Source of the DNA: Streptomyces lincolnensis | Lineage (GTDB): Bacteria; Actinomycetota; Actinomycetes; Streptomycetales; Streptomycetaceae | Assembly: GCF_021173675.1 (NCBI RefSeq) | Contig: NZ_JAIHON010000014.1 | Coordinates: forward strand, 124,001 to 188,000 | Direction of reading: 5' to 3' | DNA: 64,000 nucleotides | Shown: positions 43,101-50,700 of the stretch, one piece after another | How the letters are laid out: each line of letters starts with the position of its first letter | How positions within the stretch are numbered: the first letter of the stretch is position 1 | Translations under genes and position numbers: made by a program | The notes under the pieces: generated by a model | What the model saw: only the letters and a program-made list of their open reading frames with translations | The model's database searches: none | What the model was told of the DNA's origin: nothing

Positions 43101-43500
43101 GCCGCCGGTTCCGCCGGGGGCCGCCGACGAGACCGCGGTGCTGCCTCCGGTGGTGCCGCCCGGTGCCGCCGACGAGACGGCCGTGCTGCCGCCCGTCCGG
43201 GACGAGGGCCCCTCGGACCGGGTGCCGCCGGGGTACTTCCGGGACGAGCGGCCGGGGACCGAGCGGCCGGGGACCGAGCGGCCGATCGCCAGGCCGGACG
43301 GCACCGAGGACCGTACGCGTGAGCTGCCGCAGGTCGACGAGACGGGCGCGCCGGCGCCTCGGCGGCGGCCCCGGTCCGACTGGGCCGAGGAGACGCCGCT
43401 GGACGATCTGCCCACGCTGGCGGACGAGCTGCTCGGACCGCACGGGGACGAGCAGGGCGACGAGGGCGACCGCGGGCGCCGCCGGGGCCGGGGGCGCTGA
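40159..43500 (+). CDS. tmk: Membrane-anchored thymidylate kinase (MFS-like + TMK + coiled coil)
   Basis: 1113 residues in four parts. Residues about 30-490 are an MFS-like domain with 10-12 hydrophobic helices. Residues about 507-712 are thymidylate kinase, with P-loop EGGDGAGKST, the DR(Y/H) motif DRYIDSSVAYQG and REPGATPVG. Residues 714-870 are a charged coiled coil of repeated EEARRKA units. The last 240 are disordered, with repeated DETAVLPP segments. TMK normally is a 210-residue soluble dTMP kinase. The fusion is a Streptomyces feature (SCO3542-like). Whether the transporter part moves anything is unknown. Confidence 0.9.
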   Translation: MTPAEQPTAPHPAPDDALVADSRERAVRALLRRPQLKRLWSAQLVGGIGDTLALLVLVVLALQAAIAEGSFGGGYRGVAFAVATVFGVRILATLLFGAVLLGPLTSLTSQEGPLDRRWTMVGADGLRVVVLIVAPLWIDWTPQDALAIVLVTAFVTGVAERFWTVCRESAAPALLPAPPPEGATVRPLPDHMDALRRLSLRTGFVAIPLAAAVLVAAGLLNNLLGSGIAWFAQHQAALGSYVAAGLFAASLSVLTFLELPDTRTPRARSPLEGLRRPRSGTGADKGRTGAMPLLVLSGAAVAGAVAAAVAAAVLHAKDLGGGPVLYGLLVGALTGGVVVGIRTAPGILPTLSRRRLLALAIAFTGVALLAAGLVPDVTSVVLILALAGAGAGVAANTGHTLLDQEAEEFRRARTTEHLHAVVRVCVALGAVIAPVVAAAIGPHRLDNGKFVFAHGGAAFTLMLVGALLLPVAALVLAKIDDRSGVPLRSDLKDALLGGDDPETVPASNGFFIALEGGDGAGKSTQAEALAEWIRAKGHEVVVTREPGATPVGKRLRSILLDVSSAGLSHRAEALLYAADRAEHVDTVVRPALERGAVVVSDRYIDSSVAYQGAGRDLSPTEIARINRWATNGLVPHLTVLLDVSPEIARERFTEAPDRLESEPAEFHARVRSGFLALAAADPSRYLVVDAGQEPEAVTTVVRHRLDQMLPLSEAEIQAQEEARRKAEEEARRKAEEEARRKAEEERLERERQEQLARLRAEEEERKQRELEEAQRREAERQAEEARLRAEEARRRAEEEQARLLAEEKARAEEEARRQAEADRLRKQAEEEARLRAEAEARRLEKQRKAEQALMRAEEARRLAEQAAAAAEAGPEPGPGSTAAGTATEAMTVPTPVVTPTNASGGPVDETAVLPRVRDERAEGADGRSAGASSEGASSEGASSEGAAPGGSDAEVTAELPQPPVPPQPPVPPGAADETAVLPPVPPGAADETAVLPPVVPPGAADETAVLPPVRDEGPSDRVPPGYFRDERPGTERPGTERPIARPDGTEDRTRELPQVDETGAPAPRRRPRSDWAEETPLDDLPTLADELLGPHGDEQGDEGDRGRRRGRGR
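42946..42990 (+). repeat. 15-bp tandem repeat inside the tmk fusion
   Basis: GGTGCTTCTTCCGAG occurs three times (one C-to-T change) and encodes GASSE repeats. It uses GCT/TCT codons that are rare in the rest of the window. Confidence 0.85.
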
Positions 43501-43594
43501 GGCCCGCCCGGCGGTCGCCGCCGACCTGGTTGTCAGTGGCAGCCCGCACAATGGGTTCCGTGACATGGGGCGTGACGGAAGGGCGGGGTGAGCG

Positions 43595-44800
43595 ATGAGC
43601 GTCTGGGACGACCTGGTGGGCCAGGAGAGGGTGAGCGCGCAGCTCGGCGCCGCCGCTCGGGACGCCGACGCCCTGGTCACCTCGGTCACCGCCGACACAC
43701 CGCCGCCCGAGGCGTCGAAGATGACCCACGCCTGGTTGTTCACGGGCCCGCCCGGCGCGGGCAGGAACCAGGCGGCTCGGGCCTTCGCCGCCGCCCTCCA
43801 GTGCGTCAGCCCCGACCGCGCCCTCGGGGGAGCCCCCGGCTGCGGCTTCTGCGACGGCTGTCATACGGCGCTCATCGGCACCCACGCCGACGTCAGCACC
43901 GTGGCCGCCGTCGGTACGCAGATCCTCGCCGACGACATGCGGGACACCGTCCGCAAGTCGTTCACCTCGCCGGCGAACGGCCGCTGGCAGGTCATCCTCG
44001 TCGAGGACGCCGAGCGGCTGAACGAGAAGTCGGCCAACGCCGTCCTCAAGGCCGTGGAGGAACCCGCCCCGCGCACCGTGTGGCTGCTGTGCGCACCCTC
44101 CATCGAGGACGTCCTGCCGACCATTCGCTCCCGTTGCCGCCACCTGAACCTGAGCACGCCCTCCGTCGACGCCGTCGCCGACATGCTCGTCCGCCGGGAG
44201 GGCGTGGAGCCCGCCGCCGCCATGGCCGCCGCCCGCGCCACCCAGGGCCACGTGGACCGGGCCCGCCGCCTGGCCACCGACCCGGCAGCACGCCAGCGCC
44301 GGGCCGCCGTCCTCAAGCTGCCGCTGCGCGTCGACGACATCGGCGGTTGCCTCCGGTCCGCCCAGGAGCTGGTGGACGCGGCGGCCGAGGACGCCAAGCA
44401 GCTCGCCGAGGAGCGGGACGGCAAGGAGACCGAGGAACTCAAGGCGGCGATGGGCGCCTCCCAGGGCGGCCGGATGCCGCGCGGCACCGCGGGCGTGATG
44501 AAGGACCTGGAGGACAAGCAGAAGCGGCGCAGGACGCGGACGCAGCGCGACAGCCTCGACCTGGCCCTCACCGACCTCACCGCCTTCTACCGCGATGTCC
44601 TCGCCCTCCAGCTCGGCTCCCGGGTGGCGATCGCCAACGCGGACGTCGAGGACAGCCTCGAACGACTCGCCCGCGCCGGCTCCCCCGAGTCCACGCTCCG
44701 CCGCATCGAGGCGATCGCCGCCTGCCGCGAGGCCCTGGACCGCAATGTGGCGCCGCTGCTGGCGGTCGAGGCGATGACGATGGCGCTCAGAGCGGGCTGA
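43595..44800 (+). CDS. holB: DNA polymerase III delta' subunit
   Basis: 401 residues, GGGGTGAG before the ATG. It has a AAA+ clamp-loader fold. The P-loop position reads GPPGAGRNQAAR, lacking GK(S/T), as expected for the non-ATPase delta' stator. Zinc-module cysteines are in CGFCDGC. SRC (IRSRCRH) is the arginine-finger motif. A C-terminal helical collar domain follows. It loads the sliding clamp together with gamma/tau and delta. The tmk-holB order is conserved in actinobacteria. Confidence 0.93.
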   Translation: MSVWDDLVGQERVSAQLGAAARDADALVTSVTADTPPPEASKMTHAWLFTGPPGAGRNQAARAFAAALQCVSPDRALGGAPGCGFCDGCHTALIGTHADVSTVAAVGTQILADDMRDTVRKSFTSPANGRWQVILVEDAERLNEKSANAVLKAVEEPAPRTVWLLCAPSIEDVLPTIRSRCRHLNLSTPSVDAVADMLVRREGVEPAAAMAAARATQGHVDRARRLATDPAARQRRAAVLKLPLRVDDIGGCLRSAQELVDAAAEDAKQLAEERDGKETEELKAAMGASQGGRMPRGTAGVMKDLEDKQKRRRTRTQRDSLDLALTDLTAFYRDVLALQLGSRVAIANADVEDSLERLARAGSPESTLRRIEAIAACREALDRNVAPLLAVEAMTMALRAG

Positions 44801-44811
44801 TGGCTTCGTCG

Positions 44812-44880
44812 GTTGGCGGACTGGCGGACTGGCGAGCTGACGGGTTCGCCGGTTGGCGGACTGACGGGCCGATGGCTGAC
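44812..44880 (+). repeat. Imperfect direct repeats after holB
   Basis: CGGTTGGCGGACTG occurs at about 44811 and 44851, with extra GGCGGACTGGCG units between. The block lies in the 140-bp gap before the protease gene. Confidence 0.6.
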
Positions 44881-45005
44881 CGGGGACCGTCGGCACGGCG
44901 TCGTCGGGGCGCGGGAGGAAGGCGGGGCTCGATCACAGGAGGTTGACGGTGTCCCTCGTACGGGGAATGGCGTGCACTGAGAGCATTCGGATCGCTGCGC
45001 AGAGT

Positions 45006-45011
45006 TACGCT
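45006..45011 (+). promoter_or_regulatory. -10 element of the protease gene (leaderless)
   Basis: TACGCT is 6 nt before ATG 45018. An upstream AGGAGG (44937) faces GTG 44949 in the same frame, so a second, longer form is possible. Confidence 0.45.
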
Positions 45012-45017
45012 CGATCG

Positions 45018-46613
45018 ATGCACACCAGGCGCACCTCACTGTTCAGCTCCCGACCGGGCGGACTCCGCACCGGCGGCGCCCTCCTCGCGGCGGCCGCGCT
45101 GCTCGTCTCCGCCTGCTCCTCGGGGAGCGCGACGAGCTCCGGCGGCGCGGTGGCCGAGGCGGCGCTCGACCCGCTGCCGAGGGCCACACCGGCCGCCCTC
45201 GCGTCGTACTACGGACAGAAGCCGAGCTGGCGCTCCTGCGGAGTCCCCGGCTTCGAGTGCGCCACGGTGAAGGCGCCGCTGGACTACGCCGAGCCGGGCG
45301 CCGGCGCGGTCCGCCTGGCCCTCGCCCGCAAGAAGGCCACGGGTCCGGGCAAGAGGCTGGGCTCGCTGCTGGTGAACCCGGGCGGACCGGGCGGCTCGGC
45401 GATCGGCTACCTCCAGGCGTACGCCGGGATCGGCTACCCGGCCGAGATCCGCGCGCGGTACGACATGGTCGCGGTCGACCCCCGCGGCGTCGCCCGCAGC
45501 GAACCCGTCGAATGTCTCGACGGGCGGGCCATGGACACGTACACGCAGACCGACCTCACGCCCGACGACGAGCGCGAGCGGACGGCCGTCGTCGACGCGT
45601 ACAAGAGGTTCGCCGAGGGCTGCGGCGCCCGGTCGCCGAAGCTGCTGCGGCATGTCTCCACCGTGGAGACGGCCCGGGACATGGACATCGTGCGCGCGGT
45701 GCTGGGCGACAGGAAGCTCCACTACGTCGGGGCGTCGTACGGGACGTTCCTGGGAGCGACGTACGCGGGACTCTTCCCGGACCGGGTCGGCCGGCTGGTG
45801 CTGGACGGCGCGATGGACCCCTCGCTGCCCGCGCGCCGGCTGAACCTGGACCAGACGGCGGGCTTCGAGACGGCGTTCCAGTCGTTCGCGAAGGACTGCG
45901 TGCAGCAGCCGGACTGCCCGCTCGGCACGAAGGGCACCACGCCCGCCGAGGTCGGCAGGAACCTCAAGGCCTTCTTCCGGAAGCTCGACGCCCGTCCGAT
46001 CCCCACCGGCGACGCCGACGGGCGCCGGCTCGGCGAGGCCCTGGCCACCACCGGCGTCACGGCCGCGCTCTACGACGAGGGTGCCTGGGCCCAACTCCGC
46101 GAGGCGCTGTCGACGGCGATGAAGGAGAAGGACGGCGCGGGGCTGCTGGTCCTCGCCGACAGCTACTACGAGCGGGACGCCGACGGCCGCTACGCGAACC
46201 TGATGTTCGCCAACGCCGCCGTGAACTGCCTCGACCTCCCGGCGGCCTTCGACAGCCCCGACGAGGTGCGCGAAGCCCTCCCCGCCTTCGAGAAGGCGTC
46301 CCCCGTCTTCGGCGAGGGCCTCGCCTGGGCCTCCCTGAACTGCGCGTACTGGCCGGTGCGGCACACCGGCGAACCGCACCGCATCGAGGCCGAGGGCGCC
46401 GCCCCGATCGTCGTCGTCGGCACCACCCGCGACCCGGCCACCCCCTACCGCTGGGCCCGCGCCCTCTCCCGCCAGCTCACCTCCGCCCGCCTCCTCACCT
46501 ACGAGGGCGACGGCCACACCGCCTACGGCCGCGGCAGCGCCTGCATCGACTCCACGATCAACGCGTACCTGCTCCGCGGGACCCCTCCGACGGACGGCAA
46601 GCGCTGCTCGTAG
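45018..46613 (+). CDS. Secreted TAP-type tripeptidyl aminopeptidase/proteinase, lipoprotein
   Basis: 531 residues. The signal peptide ends in a lipobox-like LLVSAC. The alpha/beta hydrolase fold has the oxyanion segment NPGGPGGS and the nucleophile GASYG near residue 238. A C-terminal TAP-like domain carries the acid (GTTRDPATPY) and histidine (DGHTAYG). It is similar to the Streptomyces mycelium-associated proteinases SlpD/SlpE and to SCO3540. It releases N-terminal tripeptides outside the cell. ATG 45018 is preferred because of the -10 hexamer. GTG 44949, with a good AGGAGG, would add 23 residues before the signal. Confidence 0.9.
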   Translation: MHTRRTSLFSSRPGGLRTGGALLAAAALLVSACSSGSATSSGGAVAEAALDPLPRATPAALASYYGQKPSWRSCGVPGFECATVKAPLDYAEPGAGAVRLALARKKATGPGKRLGSLLVNPGGPGGSAIGYLQAYAGIGYPAEIRARYDMVAVDPRGVARSEPVECLDGRAMDTYTQTDLTPDDERERTAVVDAYKRFAEGCGARSPKLLRHVSTVETARDMDIVRAVLGDRKLHYVGASYGTFLGATYAGLFPDRVGRLVLDGAMDPSLPARRLNLDQTAGFETAFQSFAKDCVQQPDCPLGTKGTTPAEVGRNLKAFFRKLDARPIPTGDADGRRLGEALATTGVTAALYDEGAWAQLREALSTAMKEKDGAGLLVLADSYYERDADGRYANLMFANAAVNCLDLPAAFDSPDEVREALPAFEKASPVFGEGLAWASLNCAYWPVRHTGEPHRIEAEGAAPIVVVGTTRDPATPYRWARALSRQLTSARLLTYEGDGHTAYGRGSACIDSTINAYLLRGTPPTDGKRCS

Positions 46614-46708
46614 CGGGGGCGGCGGGCTGGTCCGGGCTGGTTCGGAGCACCCTCCGAAACTGTGTAGACTTACCGGCGTTGCTGATCGCACCATGGTGCG
46701 GACAGCGC

Positions 46709-46785
46709 GCCGCCTTAGCTCAGATGGCCAGAGCAACGCACTCGTAATGCGTAGGTCTCGGGTTCGAATCCCGAAGGCGGCTCCA
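46709..46785 (+). tRNA. tRNA-Thr (anticodon CGT)
   Basis: 77 nt including the encoded CCA. The acceptor stem is GCCGCCT/AGGCGGC, the anticodon stem ACGCA/TGCGT encloses CTCGTAA (anticodon CGT, reading ACG), and the T-arm is CGGGTTCGAATCCCG. Confidence 0.97.
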
Positions 46786-46788
46786 ATG

Positions 46789-46822
46789 AAACCCCAGGTC
46801 AGGCACTCCTGACCTGGGGTTT
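46789..46822 (+). terminator. Rho-independent terminator of tRNA-Thr
   Basis: AAACCCCAGGTCAGG / CCTGACCTGGGGTTT forms a 15-bp stem with a CACT loop, ending in a T5 run; 3 bp past the tRNA. Confidence 0.93.
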
Positions 46823-46847
46823 TTCGTGTCTGGACGTGGTGACGCTC

Positions 46848-47624
46848 TCAGGGGTTCCGCCCGGTCGTCCCGTCGGGGTGGTCCTCGAGGAGGTTGGCGA
46901 TGAGGGTGAGGAGGGTGTCGGCTCGGGGGCGGTCGGTGGGTTGGGTGCGGAGGGCCTGGGCGGTGGCGTGCAGGCGGGCGAGGGCGGTGGGGTCGTCGTC
47001 CTCCAGGGCGTCGAACAGTGGCTGGGTGACCAGGTTCAGGCACTCGGTGAGGAGACGGCGGGTGGCGGGGGACGGGGGAGTGGGGGAGGGCTCCGTGAAG
47101 GGGGTGGTCAGGTGGCGGGCGGGGTCGGTGAGGCTCCAGCCGACGACGGTGCCGTGCTGGACGAGGAGCGCGAGGTCGGGGGCGATGCCGATGCGGGCGT
47201 CCAGAGGGGCGTCCAGGACGTCGAGGTCGCGCAGGCACGCCAGTTCGGCGTCTTCGGGGGCGCGGCACAGCACCGCGCACATCTCGTGGCGGAAGTCCCG
47301 GACCTCGTCCGCGCGGAGCCCGCCCTGGCGCACGGGGGGCAGGGCGGGAACGCGGAAGGTGGTCTCGGCGTTCGCGGAGACGTACGGCAAGCGGAGTTCG
47401 GCCCCGACCAGTTTCCGGCTGTCCGGGTCGAACCGGAGGGTGTCAGGGGTGTCCCACAGCCACTCGTCGCTGCCGAAGGTGGCCGCGAGGAAGCGCTCAC
47501 GCTCCTCCCTGTCCGCGTACGGCGCGATGTCCACGGAGTCACCCGTGAAACGGGGGGTGACGGGGAGCGGCTCGTCCGTCACCGTTGCGCGCCAGTCGCC
47601 GTCGAACGACACGTTCGTGGTCAT
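46848..47624 (-). CDS. Putative immunity protein for the Rhs toxin
   Basis: 258 residues, acidic, no signal peptide or membrane helix. The N-terminal half (FTGDSVDIAPYADREERERF, GSDEWLWDTPDTLRFD) is rich in Asp/Glu and aromatic residues. The last 70 are helical. No known family is recognised. Its position directly after the variable toxin domain, on the same strand, is the standard place for a cognate immunity protein, and its acidity would suit binding a basic nuclease. This role is inference. A GAGGCAGGA site precedes the ATG and is part of the 15-bp repeat array. Confidence 0.6.
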   Translation of the reverse strand: MTTNVSFDGDWRATVTDEPLPVTPRFTGDSVDIAPYADREERERFLAATFGSDEWLWDTPDTLRFDPDSRKLVGAELRLPYVSANAETTFRVPALPPVRQGGLRADEVRDFRHEMCAVLCRAPEDAELACLRDLDVLDAPLDARIGIAPDLALLVQHGTVVGWSLTDPARHLTTPFTEPSPTPPSPATRRLLTECLNLVTQPLFDALEDDDPTALARLHATAQALRTQPTDRPRADTLLTLIANLLEDHPDGTTGRNP

Positions 47625-47634
47625 TCCTGCCTCA

Positions 47635-47722
47635 TCTGATCTGCCCGCATGTGATCTGCCCTCGTCCGAGCTGCCCGCACCTGATCTGCCCTCAACCGAT
47701 CATCGGCTCTCATCTGATCTGC
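47635..47722 (-). repeat. 15-bp repeat array at the toxin/immunity junction
   Basis: Four head-to-tail imperfect 15-mers (on the - strand GGGCAGATCAGATGA-like) occupy 47635-47694. A partial unit follows, and another copy covers the last codons and stop of the Rhs gene (AAGCAGATCAGATGA). The toxin 3' end therefore seems to have been duplicated into the spacer. Confidence 0.85.
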
Positions 47723-50700
47723 TTCGCCGGGGCCAGATAACCGTCCTCGGTGGGAATCCTGCCCTGCACGATGTCGTCGTGGGTCACCGGACTGCCGGGG
47801 TCGGTCGGACTGCCGCCGAGTGCCTTCGCACCGGAGTCGCCCTTGATGCCGGACTCTCCGTAGGCCGTGATGGCCTGACCCTGCTTGGAGCCGGGCCCGT
47901 AGACCACGGCGATGTCGTTGTCCTTGCGGAAGATGAAGTTTCCCGCCTGGCCCGACGACTGGTAGACGGCATCGGGCTCCTTCAGGATCTCCAGGACCCG
48001 TTCGTCGGAGAAGCCGTGCCCCGAGTCCCCGTGGTACTTGGCGTGCTTGTTGATCTCACCGTTCTCCGCCCTCGCGGAGATGGTGTCCAGGATCTTGTCG
48101 ATCCGCTTCTGTGCCTTCTCCTCCTTCGTGTACTTGGGCATGAGGCCCAGCGGGTCGCACACGCTGAGCGGGTTCCCCACGTACGCGACGGGGTTCGGGG
48201 CGGGGGCGAGGCCGAGCGGGTCCGGTGAGGTGTAGCGGCCGGTCTCCGGGTCGTAGTGGCGGAAGTAGTTGTAGTGGAGGCCGGTCTCGGGGTCGTGGTA
48301 CTGGCCGGGGAAGCGGAGCGGGGTGTACGCGCTGCTGTCGCGGGACCAGGCCGTGGTGCCCCAGAGGGTGCTGCGGCTGCGCCAGGCGATGTCGCCCGTC
48401 TCGTCGACGAGTTCGGTCGGGGTGCCGATGAGGTCGGTGGCGATGGCGAAGAACCGGCGGTCGATCTCCTCCTGGCGGTCGTCGGCCGTGAGGATGCGTT
48501 CGGTCTGGGCCAGCGGGACGACGTCGCGGTGGTCCCAGGTGAGGGCGACCGTGTTCGGGGCGTCCGGGTGGTGGCTGGTCTGTTCGCACAGGGTCAGACC
48601 GTCCCAGGTTAAGCGGGTCTCCTCCGCCACGCTCTCGCCGTCGGCCGACAGGCGTTGCTTCGCGGTGCGGCGGCCCAGTGGGTCGTAGCGGTACCGCCAC
48701 CGGGTCCCATCGGGGGTGGTGACCGAGGTGAGACGGTTCTCCGTGTCCCAGGTGTAGCGCCAGGTGTCCGGCTTGCGGGAGAGGCGGGTCTTCTGACGCA
48801 GGGTGACCCGGCCGAGGGCGTCGTACTCGAAGCGGACGTCCCCGGCGCGGGTGAGCGCGGTGCCGGTGTAGGCGCGGGGGCCGGTGGCCTCGCCGCCGGG
48901 GTGGCGGGACGGCCAGGAGGCCGAGGTCTGGTTGCCGGCGTCGTCGTAGGCGTAGCGCTCCGTCCAGCCGCGGGCGTGGACGGCGGTGACGCGGCCCGCG
49001 CGGTCGAGATCGAAGGCGCGCGTGCCCGACAGCTGGTCCGCCACGGAGATCGGGTGGCCGTCGGCACGGTAGGTGTAGGCGCGGCCGGTGACAGCGCGTG
49101 TTCCGGCGGTGATGTGCCGCGCGGTGAGCCGTCCCGCCTCGTCCCAGGCGGAGGAGACGGTGACCGAGTCGCCGAAGACGCGGGCGAGTTCGCGGCCGGC
49201 GGCGTCGTGGGTGAAGTCGACGCGGTGACCGCCGGTGGTCAGGCGCCGGGGCTGTCCGTCGGTGCCGTAGGCGTAGGAGGTGACGTGGCCGGTGGGTGTG
49301 GTGCGCTTCGTACGGCGGCCGAGGGCGTCGTAGGAGTAGGAGACGGGGTGGCCGTTCACCAGCTCGGTCTTGACCTTGCCGCGCCGGTCGTACTGGTAAC
49401 GGAGTTCGCTGTCCGGTCCGATCGCCTCCGTCAGGCGTCCCGCCCGGTCGTAGGCGTACGTCGTCACACTGCCGTCGACGTCCTTGCGGACCACCCGGCC
49501 GAGCTGGTCGCGCTCGAAGGCGATGGTGCCGCCGAGGGCGTCGACGCGGGCGGCGAGCCGGCCTGTGGCGTCCACCCGGTAGGTGAGGGTACGGCCGTCG
49601 AAGTCGGTCTCGGAGACGATGTCGCCGGCGGCGTCGTACTCGTAACTCCAGGTCAGCCCTTGCGGATTGACGACGCGGGTGAGGTGCAGCTCGGCGTCGT
49701 GCTCGAACTCGTGGCGGGCGCCGTCGGGTCCGGTGCGGGCGAGCGGCAGGTCGAAATGGGTGTACTCGAAGCGGGAGACGCCACCGGACGGGTCGGTGTG
49801 GGTGAGGCAGTTGTCCTCGCCGTCGTAGGTCCACGACTCGGTGGCGCCGTCGGGGCCGGTGCGCCGGGCGAGCTGCCCGTCGGGGTGCCACTGAAGGAGG
49901 GTGACGCCGCCCACCGGGTCGGTGATGCGGACCGGTCTGCCGAGGGCGTCCCGCTGCGTGCGGGTGACGGCGCCGTCGGGGGCGGTCACCTCCACGGGCA
50001 GTCCTGCCGCGTCGCACACCACGTGGGTCGTGGCGTCGAGGGCGTCGGTGACCGAGGTGAGCCGGCCGGCGTCGTCGTAGGTGTAGCGGGTGGTGGCGCC
50101 GGCCTCGTCGGTGACCGCCGTACGGTTGCCGCGTCGGTCGTACGCGTGGAGCACGCGGGTGCCGTCCGGGCCGACGACCTCCACCGGCAGGGCGAACGGG
50201 CCGCGCACGGTGCGCAGTTCGCTGCCGTCGGGGCGGGCGGCGGAGACCACCCGGCCGTCCTCGTCGTAGGAGAAGACGGTGGTCAGGCCCAGCGGGTCGG
50301 TGCGGGTCAGGAGGTTGCCGCGCGGGTCGTAGGTGAACCGGGTGGTGCGGCCGAGCGGGTCGGTGAGGGCCAGGAGGCGGCAGCCGGGGCCGAACAGGTG
50401 ACGGGTCGTGTGGCCGTCGGCGGTGGTGAGCGTGGTGGTGCGGCGGCCCGTCTCGGGGTCGGGCCCGGTGTAGGCCAGGGTGATCCGGACGTGGCCGGCC
50501 TCGCCGCCCTCCGCCACGACACGGTCGCTGTCGTCGTAGACGTAGTCGTAGCGGCTTCCGTTGGAGTCGGTCCAGGCGGTGACGCGGCGGCGTGCGTCGT
50601 ACTCGAAGGTGGTGGTGGCGCCGGAGGGCTTGGTGACCGTGGTGAGGTTGCCGTCCTCGTAGCCGTAGCCCATCAAGGGCTGGTCCGCGCCGCCCTCGCC

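Noticed and set aside
46709..46848. tRNA-Thr next to an accessory toxin operon, as a possible integration site for a genomic island
   Set aside because: I found no second copy of the tRNA 3' end, no integrase and no excision or transfer genes in the window. The tRNA is intact with its own terminator.
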